Below are positions 42,829 through 50,658 of a DNA stretch of 51,222 nt, in pieces. The notes under the pieces were generated by a model. The model was not told where the DNA came from. It made no database searches and worked only from the letters and a program-made list of their open reading frames with translations. The first letter of the stretch is position 1. Each line of letters starts with the position of its first letter. Source of the DNA: an uncultured Asticcacaulis sp. (GTDB lineage Bacteria; Pseudomonadota; Alphaproteobacteria; Caulobacterales; Caulobacteraceae); the NCBI GenBank assembly GCA_936940865.1, contig CAKZJB010000035.1, forward strand, positions 1-51,222, in the 5' to 3' direction. Made by a program: the position numbers and the translations under genes.

Positions 42829-43203
42829 ATGAAATCGTGTCTCGTCGTCGACGACAGCCGCGTCACCCGCAAGGTGGCCCGCCGCATCCTCGAGGACCTG
42901 TCCTTCCAGGTCAGCGAAGCCCATGACGGCGCCGAAGCGCTGGACCAGTGCCGCAAGGCCATGCCGACCGCCATCCTGCTCGACTGGAACATGCCGGTCA
43001 TGGACGGCCTGACCTTCCTCCAGCAGTTGCGCCGCACCGAAGGCGGCAAGGGCCCTGTCGTGGTGTTCTGCACCACGGAGAACGACCTCGAGCACATCAC
43101 CGACGCCCTGACCGAGGGCGCCAGCGAATACATCATGAAGCCCTTCGACGCCGAAATCCTGCAGGCCAAGTTCGTGGAAGCCGGCCTGATAGATCGCGAC
43201 TGA
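42829..43203 (+). CDS. CheY-like single-domain response regulator
   Basis: A 124-residue receiver domain with D8/D9 (LVVDDSR), phosphoacceptor D52 (LLDWNMPVMDG), T82/T83 (FCTTEND) and K104 (IMKPFD). The LLDWNMP and FCTTEND segments are typical of the alphaproteobacterial CheY group, which acts in chemotaxis or related phosphorelay signalling. No other chemotaxis gene is in the window. GAGG lies nine bases before the ATG. The gene is followed by copy C of the dispersed element. Confidence 0.92.
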   Translation: MKSCLVVDDSRVTRKVARRILEDLSFQVSEAHDGAEALDQCRKAMPTAILLDWNMPVMDGLTFLQQLRRTEGGKGPVVVFCTTENDLEHITDALTEGASEYIMKPFDAEILQAKFVEAGLIDRD

Positions 43204-43226
43204 TCGCGCGCCCAGACGCGTGCGGG

Positions 43227-43295
43227 GAGCCATGCGGCGTTTGAGCTAAAAAAAAGTCTATACCAACGGTCATTCTTTATGACGGTTGGTATAAG
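43227..43295 (+). repeat. Dispersed intergenic palindromic element, copy C
   Basis: A 69-bp element matching 5722-5790 along its full length: left part gagccatgcggcgtttgagc plus an A-run, and a palindrome with arms at 43260-43273 and 43279-43292, loop TCTTT, one mismatch. Confidence 0.88.
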
Positions 43296-43336
43296 AGTGG
43301 CTTAATCCTGCCCGTGACGCGCCCGAAAGGCCCGCC

Positions 43337-45808
43337 GTGATCCGCTCCGCGATCCTGTCCTTCTACCGGTCCCTGCTGCGTCATCCCCTTTATGCCGGAC
43401 TGAACCTGCTGGGCCTGGCCGCCGGCATCGCCGCCTTTATCCTGCTCAGCCTTTTCGTCCGTTTCGAGACCCGCTACGACCACTGGCTGCCGGACGCGGA
43501 TCATATCTACGCCATCGCCTACACTACCAAAACACGGCAGGCCGCCCATCTTCCGCCGCGCTACACCTCCGCCGAATACGCCCTCGAAGCCGTCCACCGC
43601 GTCTTTCCGCACGTCACCGGGACGCGTATCGACGCCGACTACATGACCGTCCGGGTCGGCCGGCGCCTGTTCGCCGAGGACGGCCAGAATGTCGACCGGG
43701 ATTTTTTCAAGGTGTTCGACGTTCCCGTGGTTGCCGGCGACCGCGAGGCCGCCCTGGCCGCGCCCGACGGACTGATCCTGTCGCAACGGACGGCGCAAAA
43801 ATATTTCGGCAGCACCGGCGTTATCGGCCAGGTCGTCTATATCCGCGACGACGGCGCGCCGATCAATCCGTCAGACGGGACGCCGCCCGCCGAAAAGGCC
43901 TGGCGGGTCCTGGCCGTCCTGCGCGACGCGCCCGCCAATGCCAGTCTCCGGTTCGACATACTGAGGCTTCGCCGCGTCTCCAGGCCGGACTGGTACTGGT
44001 TCACCTGGGGCGGCGAAACACGAACCTATTTCAGGACGGACCGGGCCACGCATGACCGCCTGGCGCGGGGATTGACGGCGGCGATCAGGGCCTATCCTGC
44101 CGAGACCGACCTGATGAAGACCTATTTCACGCGCGTCTTCGGCACTACCGGGCTGCAGTTGCTTCCCCTCGGCAGCGAACACCTTGCCGATACGCGCGCC
44201 CGGCGCGCCGTAGCCGCGGTCGACGCCGCGGGCGTGCTGACTCTGGCCGTGGCTCTGATCAACTATGTCAATCTTGCCACCGCCCGCGCGGGCTTACGCG
44301 CCCGCGAGGTTGCCATCCGCAAGGCCGCCGGGGCCGGGCGGACCGGTCTGGTCCTGCAATTCCTCGTCGAAGCCCTGCTGCTCGGCTTCGCGGCCCTGAT
44401 GATGGCCTTCAGCCTGGTCGAGCTTTGCCTGCCGCTCATCAATACCCTGGGCCGGCTGTCCCTTAGGCTCGACTATGTACGCGACGGCTCCACGCTCCTG
44501 GCGCTGGCCGGCGCCGTTCTGGCCGGCAGCGCAATCGCCGGCCTTTACCCGGCCCTCGCCTTATCGGCCTTTCAGCCGGCCCGGGGGCTTTCGCTTGCAA
44601 AGGCTCCGGCGGGCGGGCGCAGCGGGCGGTTGCTGCGCGAAGGCCTGGCCGTGGTTCAGTTCACCGCCGCCAGCGCCTTTTTCATCGTCATCATCGGTCT
44701 GGCCGCGCAGGTCCGTCACATGGAGACGGAGAGGCTGGGGATTGCCCGGGACCGGCTGCTGACCAGCGACGCCCCGGTCAGCCGGCTTGTGAGCCCGCAA
44801 AGGGCCGCCGAGATTCACGCCGCATGGCGCCGGACGCCGGGAATCACGGCCGTAGCCTCGGGCCCCGTTCCCGGCCGTTACTTCCTGGCGCCCCGCTGGC
44901 AGTTCCACCTGGCCGGCAGCCCGAAACCCGTCGAAATGCAGATGGCATGGACGGAGGGCGATTTTTTCGCGGCCTACAGGACAGACCTCCTGGCCGGCCG
45001 CGTGCTGTCCCTCGACGACGATCTCAGGCGCCAGCACGTCGATCCGGTTTCGGACGACATGCCGAACGCCGCCGTGGCGGCCAACGCCATGCTGAACCTC
45101 ACCGCTGTCCGCGTCCTCGGCCTGCAATCCCCGGCCGCCGCCCTGGGGCGAACCGTCATGCTGGGCCGCTCGGCGTTTCGCATCGTCGGCGTTGCCGCCG
45201 ACCAGCGTTTCCAGGCCCCGACGCAGAAGATTCTGCCCGCAATCTACGTCTATAGCTCGCTGTGCGTCGTCCAGGCCGACACCATCATCGGCTATGCGGG
45301 CATCGACGAGGCCACGGCGCGGCAGCGCGTCGAGGCGACGTGGCGGGCCCTGGCCCCCGACCTCCCCTTTAACCTGTCCAGCGGCCGCGAAATCCTAGAC
45401 TATTACTACGCCGACGACCGCAGGAACGCGCGCCTGTTCGCCGTCGGCGGCGGCATAGCCGGGCTGATCGGAGCCGTCGGCCTGTTCGGCATGGCGGCCT
45501 TCAACACCTCGGCGCGGGTCCAGGAAATCGCCGTGCGCAAAAGCTTCGGCGCCTCGCGCTTTCGCATCGCGCGTCTTTTGCTGCTGCAACTCCTGCGCCC
45601 CGTGCTGATCGCCAATGTCCTGGCATGGCCGGCGGCCTTCATCGTCCTCGACGGCTGGCTGAAGCCATTCGACGACCGCATTGCCATCAGCCCCCTGTTT
45701 TTCAGTCTCGGCTCCGGGCTGTCGCTGCTGATCGCCGCGGCGACGGTCGCGGGCGTCGCCCTGTCGGCCGCACGTACCGCCCCGGGCAGCGCGCTGCGGC
45801 AGGGATAG
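43337..45808 (+). CDS. FtsX/MacB-type ABC permease, paralogue 1
   Basis: An 823-residue membrane protein with the double FtsX layout: a first membrane helix (about 18-40, LYAGLNLLGLAAGIAAFILL), a large periplasmic domain, a three-helix FtsX core (about 295-420), a second periplasmic domain and a C-terminal FtsX core (about 700-815). Conserved pieces include YDHWLPDADHIYAI, DYYYADDRRNARLFAVGG and VQEIAVRKSFGASR. Such permeases usually pair with a LolD/MacB-type ATPase to act on lipoproteins or peptides, or to transmit mechanical force across the membrane. No ATPase gene is adjacent. The start is GTG at 43337, aligned with the paralogue start. It forms a tandem duplicate with the next gene, 72 bp away. 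Confidence 0.88.
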   Translation: MIRSAILSFYRSLLRHPLYAGLNLLGLAAGIAAFILLSLFVRFETRYDHWLPDADHIYAIAYTTKTRQAAHLPPRYTSAEYALEAVHRVFPHVTGTRIDADYMTVRVGRRLFAEDGQNVDRDFFKVFDVPVVAGDREAALAAPDGLILSQRTAQKYFGSTGVIGQVVYIRDDGAPINPSDGTPPAEKAWRVLAVLRDAPANASLRFDILRLRRVSRPDWYWFTWGGETRTYFRTDRATHDRLARGLTAAIRAYPAETDLMKTYFTRVFGTTGLQLLPLGSEHLADTRARRAVAAVDAAGVLTLAVALINYVNLATARAGLRAREVAIRKAAGAGRTGLVLQFLVEALLLGFAALMMAFSLVELCLPLINTLGRLSLRLDYVRDGSTLLALAGAVLAGSAIAGLYPALALSAFQPARGLSLAKAPAGGRSGRLLREGLAVVQFTAASAFFIVIIGLAAQVRHMETERLGIARDRLLTSDAPVSRLVSPQRAAEIHAAWRRTPGITAVASGPVPGRYFLAPRWQFHLAGSPKPVEMQMAWTEGDFFAAYRTDLLAGRVLSLDDDLRRQHVDPVSDDMPNAAVAANAMLNLTAVRVLGLQSPAAALGRTVMLGRSAFRIVGVAADQRFQAPTQKILPAIYVYSSLCVVQADTIIGYAGIDEATARQRVEATWRALAPDLPFNLSSGREILDYYYADDRRNARLFAVGGGIAGLIGAVGLFGMAAFNTSARVQEIAVRKSFGASRFRIARLLLLQLLRPVLIANVLAWPAAFIVLDGWLKPFDDRIAISPLFFSLGSGLSLLIAAATVAGVALSAARTAPGSALRQG

Positions 45809-45880
45809 TGCGATGCCCCCTCGCCACGCGGACAAAACCGTGCAAGGCTGCGCGCTTTACGACGAGCCCGCATCCCAGCC

Positions 45881-48370
45881 TTGATCCGCTTCGCGTTCCT
45901 CTCATTCTACCGCTCGCTGACCCGGCAGCCGCTTTACGCGGTGCTGAACCTCCTGGGCCTGAGCCTTGGGATCGCCGTCTTCCTCGCCCTCAGCCTCTTC
46001 GTGCGGTTCGAGAGAAGTTACGACCGATGGCTGCCCGGCGCACACGGCATCTACGCGATTGCGGTTAAGTCCGAGTTGCGGCTGACGCAGGACGGACCGC
46101 CGTCGTACGGCACCATCGGACCGGTGCTCGACGCGATCAAGGCCGCCCATCCGTCGCTGGTCGCCACGCGCATCGCGACGACCGATGTCACGATCAAGGC
46201 CGGCAACGCCGTGTTCAACGAGGAAAGCCAGCTGGTCGACCCGGACGTCTTCAGGGTCTTCGACCTTCCGGCCGTCGCCGGCGATCGCGAAGCCGCGCTG
46301 AAAGAGGGCGACGGCGTCATTCTCACCGAAAGCGCGGCCAGGAGCTATTTCGGCCGCACCGATGTCGTCGGCCGGACCCTGACCATGATCGACGGCCCGA
46401 CCCTGTCGAAAGTGCCGGGCGACGCGCTTGAAAAGCAGTGGCGGGTGACCGCCGTCCTGAAGGATCTGCCGCCCAATACCACGCTGCGCTTCAGCAGTAT
46501 CCGCCTGGCGTCCCCGGCGCTGGTTTCGCGCGATCTCCTGTGGACCCGTTCCGGCCAGCGTCTCAACCAGGCCTTTTTCCGCCTCCGGTCCGCCGCGCAG
46601 GCACAGGCGCTGGCGAACGAGATAGCCGGCCTGGTGATGAAATACCCGTACCCGCAGCCGCTGCGAACCCGCCTTGAAGAATACGCGGCCAGCCGGACCT
46701 TCTACCTGCTGCCCCTGACCGGGGAACATCTTGCCGATCCCCATGCCGCCCAGGCCCTGGCCGCGGTGGATACGGCCGGCATGCTGGCCCTGCTGGTGGC
46801 GCTGGCGAACTACATCAATCTGGCCGCCGTCCGCATGCGTCCCCGCGCCCGCGAAGTCGCCGTCAGGAAGGCCGCCGGCGCCGGCACGCGCGGACTGACG
46901 GCGCAGTTCCTGGCCGAAGCCGTCATATTCGGCCTCGCCGCCATCATAATCGCGCTCAGCATCGTCGAAATCGGGCTGCCTGTCGTCGACAGGATCGGCC
47001 GCCTGCCGCTTCGCCTGGATTATCGGCGCGACGCCCCGCTGGTTGCCGGCCTGGCCGTCGCGGCCCTGTCGTGCACCTGCCTGGCAGGCCTCTATCCGGC
47101 CTTCGTGCTGGCGGCCTACGCGCCCGCGCCGGTCCTGGCCACGGCCAAGATGCCGACCGGCCGCTCCGAAGCCCGTTGGCTGCGCGAAGGCCTTGCCCTG
47201 GCGCAGTTCGCCGTCACGACCACCTTCTTCATCGCGATCGCCGGCTTCCTTACCCAGGTGGGCTACATGCAGGGCAACGATATCGGCTTTGCCCGCAACA
47301 AGGTGCTTGTGACCGATTCCCTGCTGGGCCAGGGGCTGAGCAGGGACGAGGCGCGCGCCATCCACGACGCCTGGCGGCGCATTCCCGGCATCCGGGCGGT
47401 CAGCAGCGGAATCATCCCCGGACGGTACGCCGCCCAGTCCCTGGTCTTCGCGCCCGCCCGCCGGCGCGACCTGGCCGATGCGCCATCGACGCCCGCCTAT
47501 GTCGTGTGGAGCGACCGCGACTATTTCACCGCCTACGATACCCCGGTCGTGGCCGGAAGGGCCCTGACCGAAGCGGACGACAAGTGGCCGCTCGACGACT
47601 TTTACGCCGCCGCCAGCCACGTCTGGCGCTATCCGGCCAATGCCAATGTCGACATCGACCTTACCGCCGCAAGCGCCCTGGGCTTCGCCTCTCCCCAAGC
47701 CGCGCTGGGACACGACATCGCCTATGGCCAGGCGGTCTTCCATATCGTCGGCGTCGTCCGCGACCAGCGCTTCCACGGTCCGACCGTACGCCATTTTCCC
47801 GCCATCTACCTGTACAGCTCCCTGCAGCCTGTGGAGCAGGACACCATCATCCGCTATTCGGGCATGGACGAAGCCGCCGCGGCGCAAAGGCTGGGCGCCG
47901 TATGGCACGGGGCCGTCCCGCAACTGCCCCTGCAACTGAACACGGTCCGGCAGGAACTCGACTACTATTACGCCGACGACCGCCGCGATACCCGGCTGTT
48001 CGCCATCGGCGGCGTCATGGCGGGGCTGATCGGCGCCATGGGCCTCTACGCCATGGCCGCCTTCAACATCTCGGTCCGCGTCCAGGAAATCGGCGTCCGG
48101 CGAAGTCTCGGCGCCTCGCAATGGGGCATCGCCAGGCTCCTCCTGCTGCAGTTCCTCCGTCCGGTCCTGCTGGCCAACATCGTGGCGTGGCCCGCCGCCT
48201 GGCTCATCCTCGACCGCTGGCTGGGGCAGTTCGAAGACCGTGTCCCGTTGAGCCCATGGTTCTTCGTCGCCGGCTCCGGCCTGTCCCTGCTGATTGCCGT
48301 CATCACGGTTTCCGGCGTCGCCTGGTCGGCCGCGCGCACGACCGCCGGAGACGCCCTGCACCAGGTATGA
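45881..48370 (+). CDS. FtsX/MacB-type ABC permease, paralogue 2
   Basis: An 829-residue paralogue of the preceding gene with the same layout and many shared blocks (SFYRSL, LLGL, YDRWLPGAHGIYAI, DYYYADDRRDTRLFAIGG, VQEIGVRRSLGAS). The start is TTG at 45881, chosen because the protein then aligns end to end with its paralogue; no good ribosome site is visible, so translation may depend on coupling to the first gene. The two permeases probably form a heterodimer with an ATPase encoded elsewhere. Substrate unknown; this double-FtsX type is often annotated as exporting antimicrobial peptides, which I would not assume here. Confidence 0.87.
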   Translation: MIRFAFLSFYRSLTRQPLYAVLNLLGLSLGIAVFLALSLFVRFERSYDRWLPGAHGIYAIAVKSELRLTQDGPPSYGTIGPVLDAIKAAHPSLVATRIATTDVTIKAGNAVFNEESQLVDPDVFRVFDLPAVAGDREAALKEGDGVILTESAARSYFGRTDVVGRTLTMIDGPTLSKVPGDALEKQWRVTAVLKDLPPNTTLRFSSIRLASPALVSRDLLWTRSGQRLNQAFFRLRSAAQAQALANEIAGLVMKYPYPQPLRTRLEEYAASRTFYLLPLTGEHLADPHAAQALAAVDTAGMLALLVALANYINLAAVRMRPRAREVAVRKAAGAGTRGLTAQFLAEAVIFGLAAIIIALSIVEIGLPVVDRIGRLPLRLDYRRDAPLVAGLAVAALSCTCLAGLYPAFVLAAYAPAPVLATAKMPTGRSEARWLREGLALAQFAVTTTFFIAIAGFLTQVGYMQGNDIGFARNKVLVTDSLLGQGLSRDEARAIHDAWRRIPGIRAVSSGIIPGRYAAQSLVFAPARRRDLADAPSTPAYVVWSDRDYFTAYDTPVVAGRALTEADDKWPLDDFYAAASHVWRYPANANVDIDLTAASALGFASPQAALGHDIAYGQAVFHIVGVVRDQRFHGPTVRHFPAIYLYSSLQPVEQDTIIRYSGMDEAAAAQRLGAVWHGAVPQLPLQLNTVRQELDYYYADDRRDTRLFAIGGVMAGLIGAMGLYAMAAFNISVRVQEIGVRRSLGASQWGIARLLLLQFLRPVLLANIVAWPAAWLILDRWLGQFEDRVPLSPWFFVAGSGLSLLIAVITVSGVAWSAARTTAGDALHQV

Positions 48371-48498
48371 CAATTTAATGCATAATCAGTGTTTTCCGGC
48401 GTGACAGCGTTGGTCAACTTTGCAATTTGTTATGAGACTGCGGGTAGAAGTATCCGCCAAGCGGCACAGGAAGAACAAGCCGCGACTGGGAGTGATAC

Positions 48499-49449
48499 AT
48501 GCCTGATCCGGTCCTTTTATGCGACCTGTCGCTGGCGCCCGTCGTGGGCCTGGCCCTCGCGCGGCGTGGAGAAACGCCCCAAGCGGTGACGCGCGTGGAG
48601 TGCGCGACGCGCGGAAACTTCAACGACGCGCTCCTGGCTTACCTCGAAGCGCAGGGAAGCCCCGACCTGAAGGCGGTCGGAATCGCGGCGCGCGGCTGGG
48701 AAGACCACCATGGCCTGCATCCGGTGGGGCTGGGCTTCCCTATCACGCGCGACGATCTTCGCGCCCTTCTCGGCGTCCGGCGCGTCAACTTCGTCAACAA
48801 TTTCGTCGCCCGCGCCCTGGCGATGCCGCGGCTGGCGCCGGAAGAGCGCCTGGAGATCCTGGCCGGAAACCATGTCGCCGACCATGCGATCGCCGTCCTG
48901 GGCCCGCATTTCGGCCTGGGCCTGGCCAGCATGATTTCCGACGGCATGGGCGGATGGGTCGCCCTGCACGGCGAAGGCGGCCATTCCGACATGCCGGCAC
49001 GCACCGAACGCGAATGGCAGGTGGTCGAGGCCGTGCGCCACAAGACCGGCTACGTGTCGCGTGAGACCGTCATGTCGGTCGCAGGCCTGACCGCGGTATG
49101 GCAGGCGCTCCACGTCCTGGCCGGCAAGCCGGAACCGGAGGCTCCGTCTCCGGAAACCATCATCGCCGCGGCGCGCGGCGGCGACGCCATGGCCCGGGAG
49201 ACCATCGGCCTGATGACGGTATGGCTGGCGGGCATGGCGTCGGATGTGGCCCTGATCATCGGCGCCACGTCGGGCGTCTATCTCACGGGCGCCCTGCTCG
49301 ACATGATCGGCGACCAGTTCGATTACGACGCCTTCAGAGCCCGCTTTCTCGACAAGGGCCCGCGTTCGGCCTTCGTGGCCGAAATCCCCGTCTACCGGAC
49401 GGCTGCCGAAGACCTGGAACTGCGCGGCCTGGCGACGTTGTTCGATTAA
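48499..49449 (+). CDS. Glucokinase-family protein with degraded catalytic motifs
   Basis: A 316-residue protein of the bacterial glucokinase (Glk, PF02685-type) fold. The sugar-binding EGGH (159-162) and the overall length are normal. The phosphate-binding DIGGTN expected at the N-terminus is replaced by CDLSLAPVVG. The catalytic Asp that normally follows Asn in NDF is Asn (N101 in FVNNFVARAL), and the adenosine GTGLG loop reads LGPHFGLG. These changes suggest loss of kinase activity and a possible sensing or regulatory role, as in other inactive sugar-kinase relatives. The reading frame is intact with normal codon use, so this is not a recent pseudogene. GGGAG lies six bases before the ATG. 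The stop shares TTAA with the convergent gene. Confidence 0.82.
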   Translation: MPDPVLLCDLSLAPVVGLALARRGETPQAVTRVECATRGNFNDALLAYLEAQGSPDLKAVGIAARGWEDHHGLHPVGLGFPITRDDLRALLGVRRVNFVNNFVARALAMPRLAPEERLEILAGNHVADHAIAVLGPHFGLGLASMISDGMGGWVALHGEGGHSDMPARTEREWQVVEAVRHKTGYVSRETVMSVAGLTAVWQALHVLAGKPEPEAPSPETIIAAARGGDAMARETIGLMTVWLAGMASDVALIIGATSGVYLTGALLDMIGDQFDYDAFRARFLDKGPRSAFVAEIPVYRTAAEDLELRGLATLFD

Positions 49450-49748
49450 GTTTTCCGCCGTCTGGCGATTTCACCGCGCGCCTCTTCGAAGAACGCCAGA
49501 GCCTTGTTGACACCACCGAACTTGCCGTAGCTATCCAGCGTCTTCCAGAGGGTGCTGGCCTTATCCTTGCGATCGGAGTGTTCGAGGACATAGGCCAGGT
49601 AGTCGTCGAGGCGTTTTATCGCTCGGGCATCACGGCAGCCGTCCAGAAAGAACTCAACTGCGGTGCAGCCGATGTCTGCGTAGACCTGGCTCAGGCCGCG
49701 ATTGGCCAATTGGGCTATCAGCGCCTTGAATTCTGGGGGAGCCTCCAT
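49446..49748 (-). CDS. Small hypothetical protein (second of an unknown pair)
   Basis: A 100-residue soluble, charged, helical protein with one Cys pair (DIGCTAVEFFLDGC) and a central RLDDYLAYVLEHSDRKDK helix. I do not recognise the family. It starts one base after the stop of the upstream gene, so the two are co-translated. Size and pairing are compatible with an immunity or accessory protein, but no toxin is visible. The stop codon overlaps that of the convergent glucokinase-like gene. Confidence 0.65.
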   Translation of the reverse strand: MEAPPEFKALIAQLANRGLSQVYADIGCTAVEFFLDGCRDARAIKRLDDYLAYVLEHSDRKDKASTLWKTLDSYGKFGGVNKALAFFEEARGEIARRRKT

Positions 49749-49749
49749 C

Positions 49750-50130
49750 TTACCAAGACTCCCGACTTCCGGAAGCCTTGAGCTCTCCGTTTATCGGCGG
49801 ACTAAATCGCGGCCCGATATCGTACCCCGTACGGATGACATCGACCTGCCGCTGGACGGCTTCACCGAGCGTGTATTGCATGGATTGATAATGGTCGACC
49901 CTTCCGTACTGCGACCAGCTTGAAGTCTCGAAGCCGCCCTCGTAATGATTGTAATAGAGGACGGTCTGTCCGATCAGCCCGACGACCCAGCACTGTCCGT
50001 AGCCACGCAGCGTCCACAATTCCGGCGGCCGTTTCATCGCATCCCACAGATGGCGTTCCTCACGCGACATGCCGTCCCAGCCGTCGTTGATCAGGTCCCA
50101 CAGGTCTTCTTCCTGGAATTCCGAGCCCAC
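49750..50130 (-). CDS. Small hypothetical protein (first of an unknown pair)
   Basis: A 126-residue acidic, Trp/Tyr-rich protein (EEDLWDLINDGWDGM, LWTLRGYGQCWVVG, YYNHYEGGFETSSW) without signal peptide or membrane helix. The start is GTG at 50130, chosen for GGAGGGAG seven bases upstream; a GTG at 50145 would add five residues. The aromatic, acidic make-up resembles immunity-type or adaptor proteins, but no family is recognised and function is unknown. It is followed after one base by the second small gene. Confidence 0.65.
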   Translation of the reverse strand: MGSEFQEEDLWDLINDGWDGMSREERHLWDAMKRPPELWTLRGYGQCWVVGLIGQTVLYYNHYEGGFETSSWSQYGRVDHYQSMQYTLGEAVQRQVDVIRTGYDIGPRFSPPINGELKASGSRESW

Positions 50131-50222
50131 GCTGTCTCCCTCCACTCACGGGAAAACCCTATTCCTCTGAGGATTTGTCGGCAAGATCGTCCTCCCGCCT
50201 CCAACCTTACTAACATTTAATG

Positions 50223-50235
50223 ACAAGTACCTTGT
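50223..50235. promoter_or_regulatory. Dyad in the PadR promoter region
   Basis: ACAAG-TAC-CTTGT, perfect 5-bp arms, 74 bp before the padR start; a possible autoregulatory site. It does not match the usual PadR ATGT-N8-ACAT form, so the assignment is weak. Confidence 0.35.
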
Positions 50236-50308
50236 GATAAAAGGTAGCTTGCCATATACAAACACCAGGCCGCAATCGCGGCGGGTTTGAAACAGTAAGG
50301 AACGGCTG

Positions 50309-50650
50309 ATGCCGGAAACCATCGATATCCAACTGAAGAAAGGCGTGCTGGGCATGTGCGTGCTGGCGCTCTTGGCGCGGTCCGAAAACTACGCCTACGA
50401 GATCGCCAGCGAACTCAACACCGCCATCGGCATGGGCGAAGGGACCATCTACCCCCTGATGCGCCGCATGCAGTCGGACGGCCTGGTCTCGACCTACCTG
50501 GTCGAGTCGCCCTCGGGCCCGTCGCGCAAATATTACCGCCTCACCGACGCCGGCCGCAAGGCGCTGTCCGACCAGCGCGACGAATGGCGCGGCTTCGCCC
50601 GCGCCGTCGACGCCCTGCTGGACGCCGCCCCGACCTCTTTGGAGGCTTGA
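50309..50650 (+). CDS. PadR-family transcriptional regulator
   Basis: A 113-residue winged-helix regulator with the PadR N-terminal pattern: LKKGVLGMCVLALLARSENYAYEIAS, then EGTIYPLMRRMQSDGLV and the wing SPSGPSRKYYRLTDAGRKAL. A short C-terminal helix follows, as in the small PadR subgroup. PadR repressors of this size typically control the gene downstream. The next gene starts eight bases after the stop and encodes a HAAS/DUF1700 membrane protein, the standard partner in this kind of pair. A small dyad lies in the promoter region. Confidence 0.93.
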   Translation: MPETIDIQLKKGVLGMCVLALLARSENYAYEIASELNTAIGMGEGTIYPLMRRMQSDGLVSTYLVESPSGPSRKYYRLTDAGRKALSDQRDEWRGFARAVDALLDAAPTSLEA

Positions 50651-50658
50651 GAGACACC

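Noticed and set aside
40996-43233. 745-codon open frame on the minus strand opposite nadV and cheY
   Set aside because: High-GC antisense shadow: the plus strand encodes clear NAMPT and CheY proteins with full motifs, and the antisense protein has no recognisable domain.
45902-48373. 823-codon minus-strand open frame opposite the second permease
   Set aside because: Mirror of a well-supported FtsX-type gene; composition is dominated by Gly/Asp/Arg as expected for antisense GC-rich sequence.
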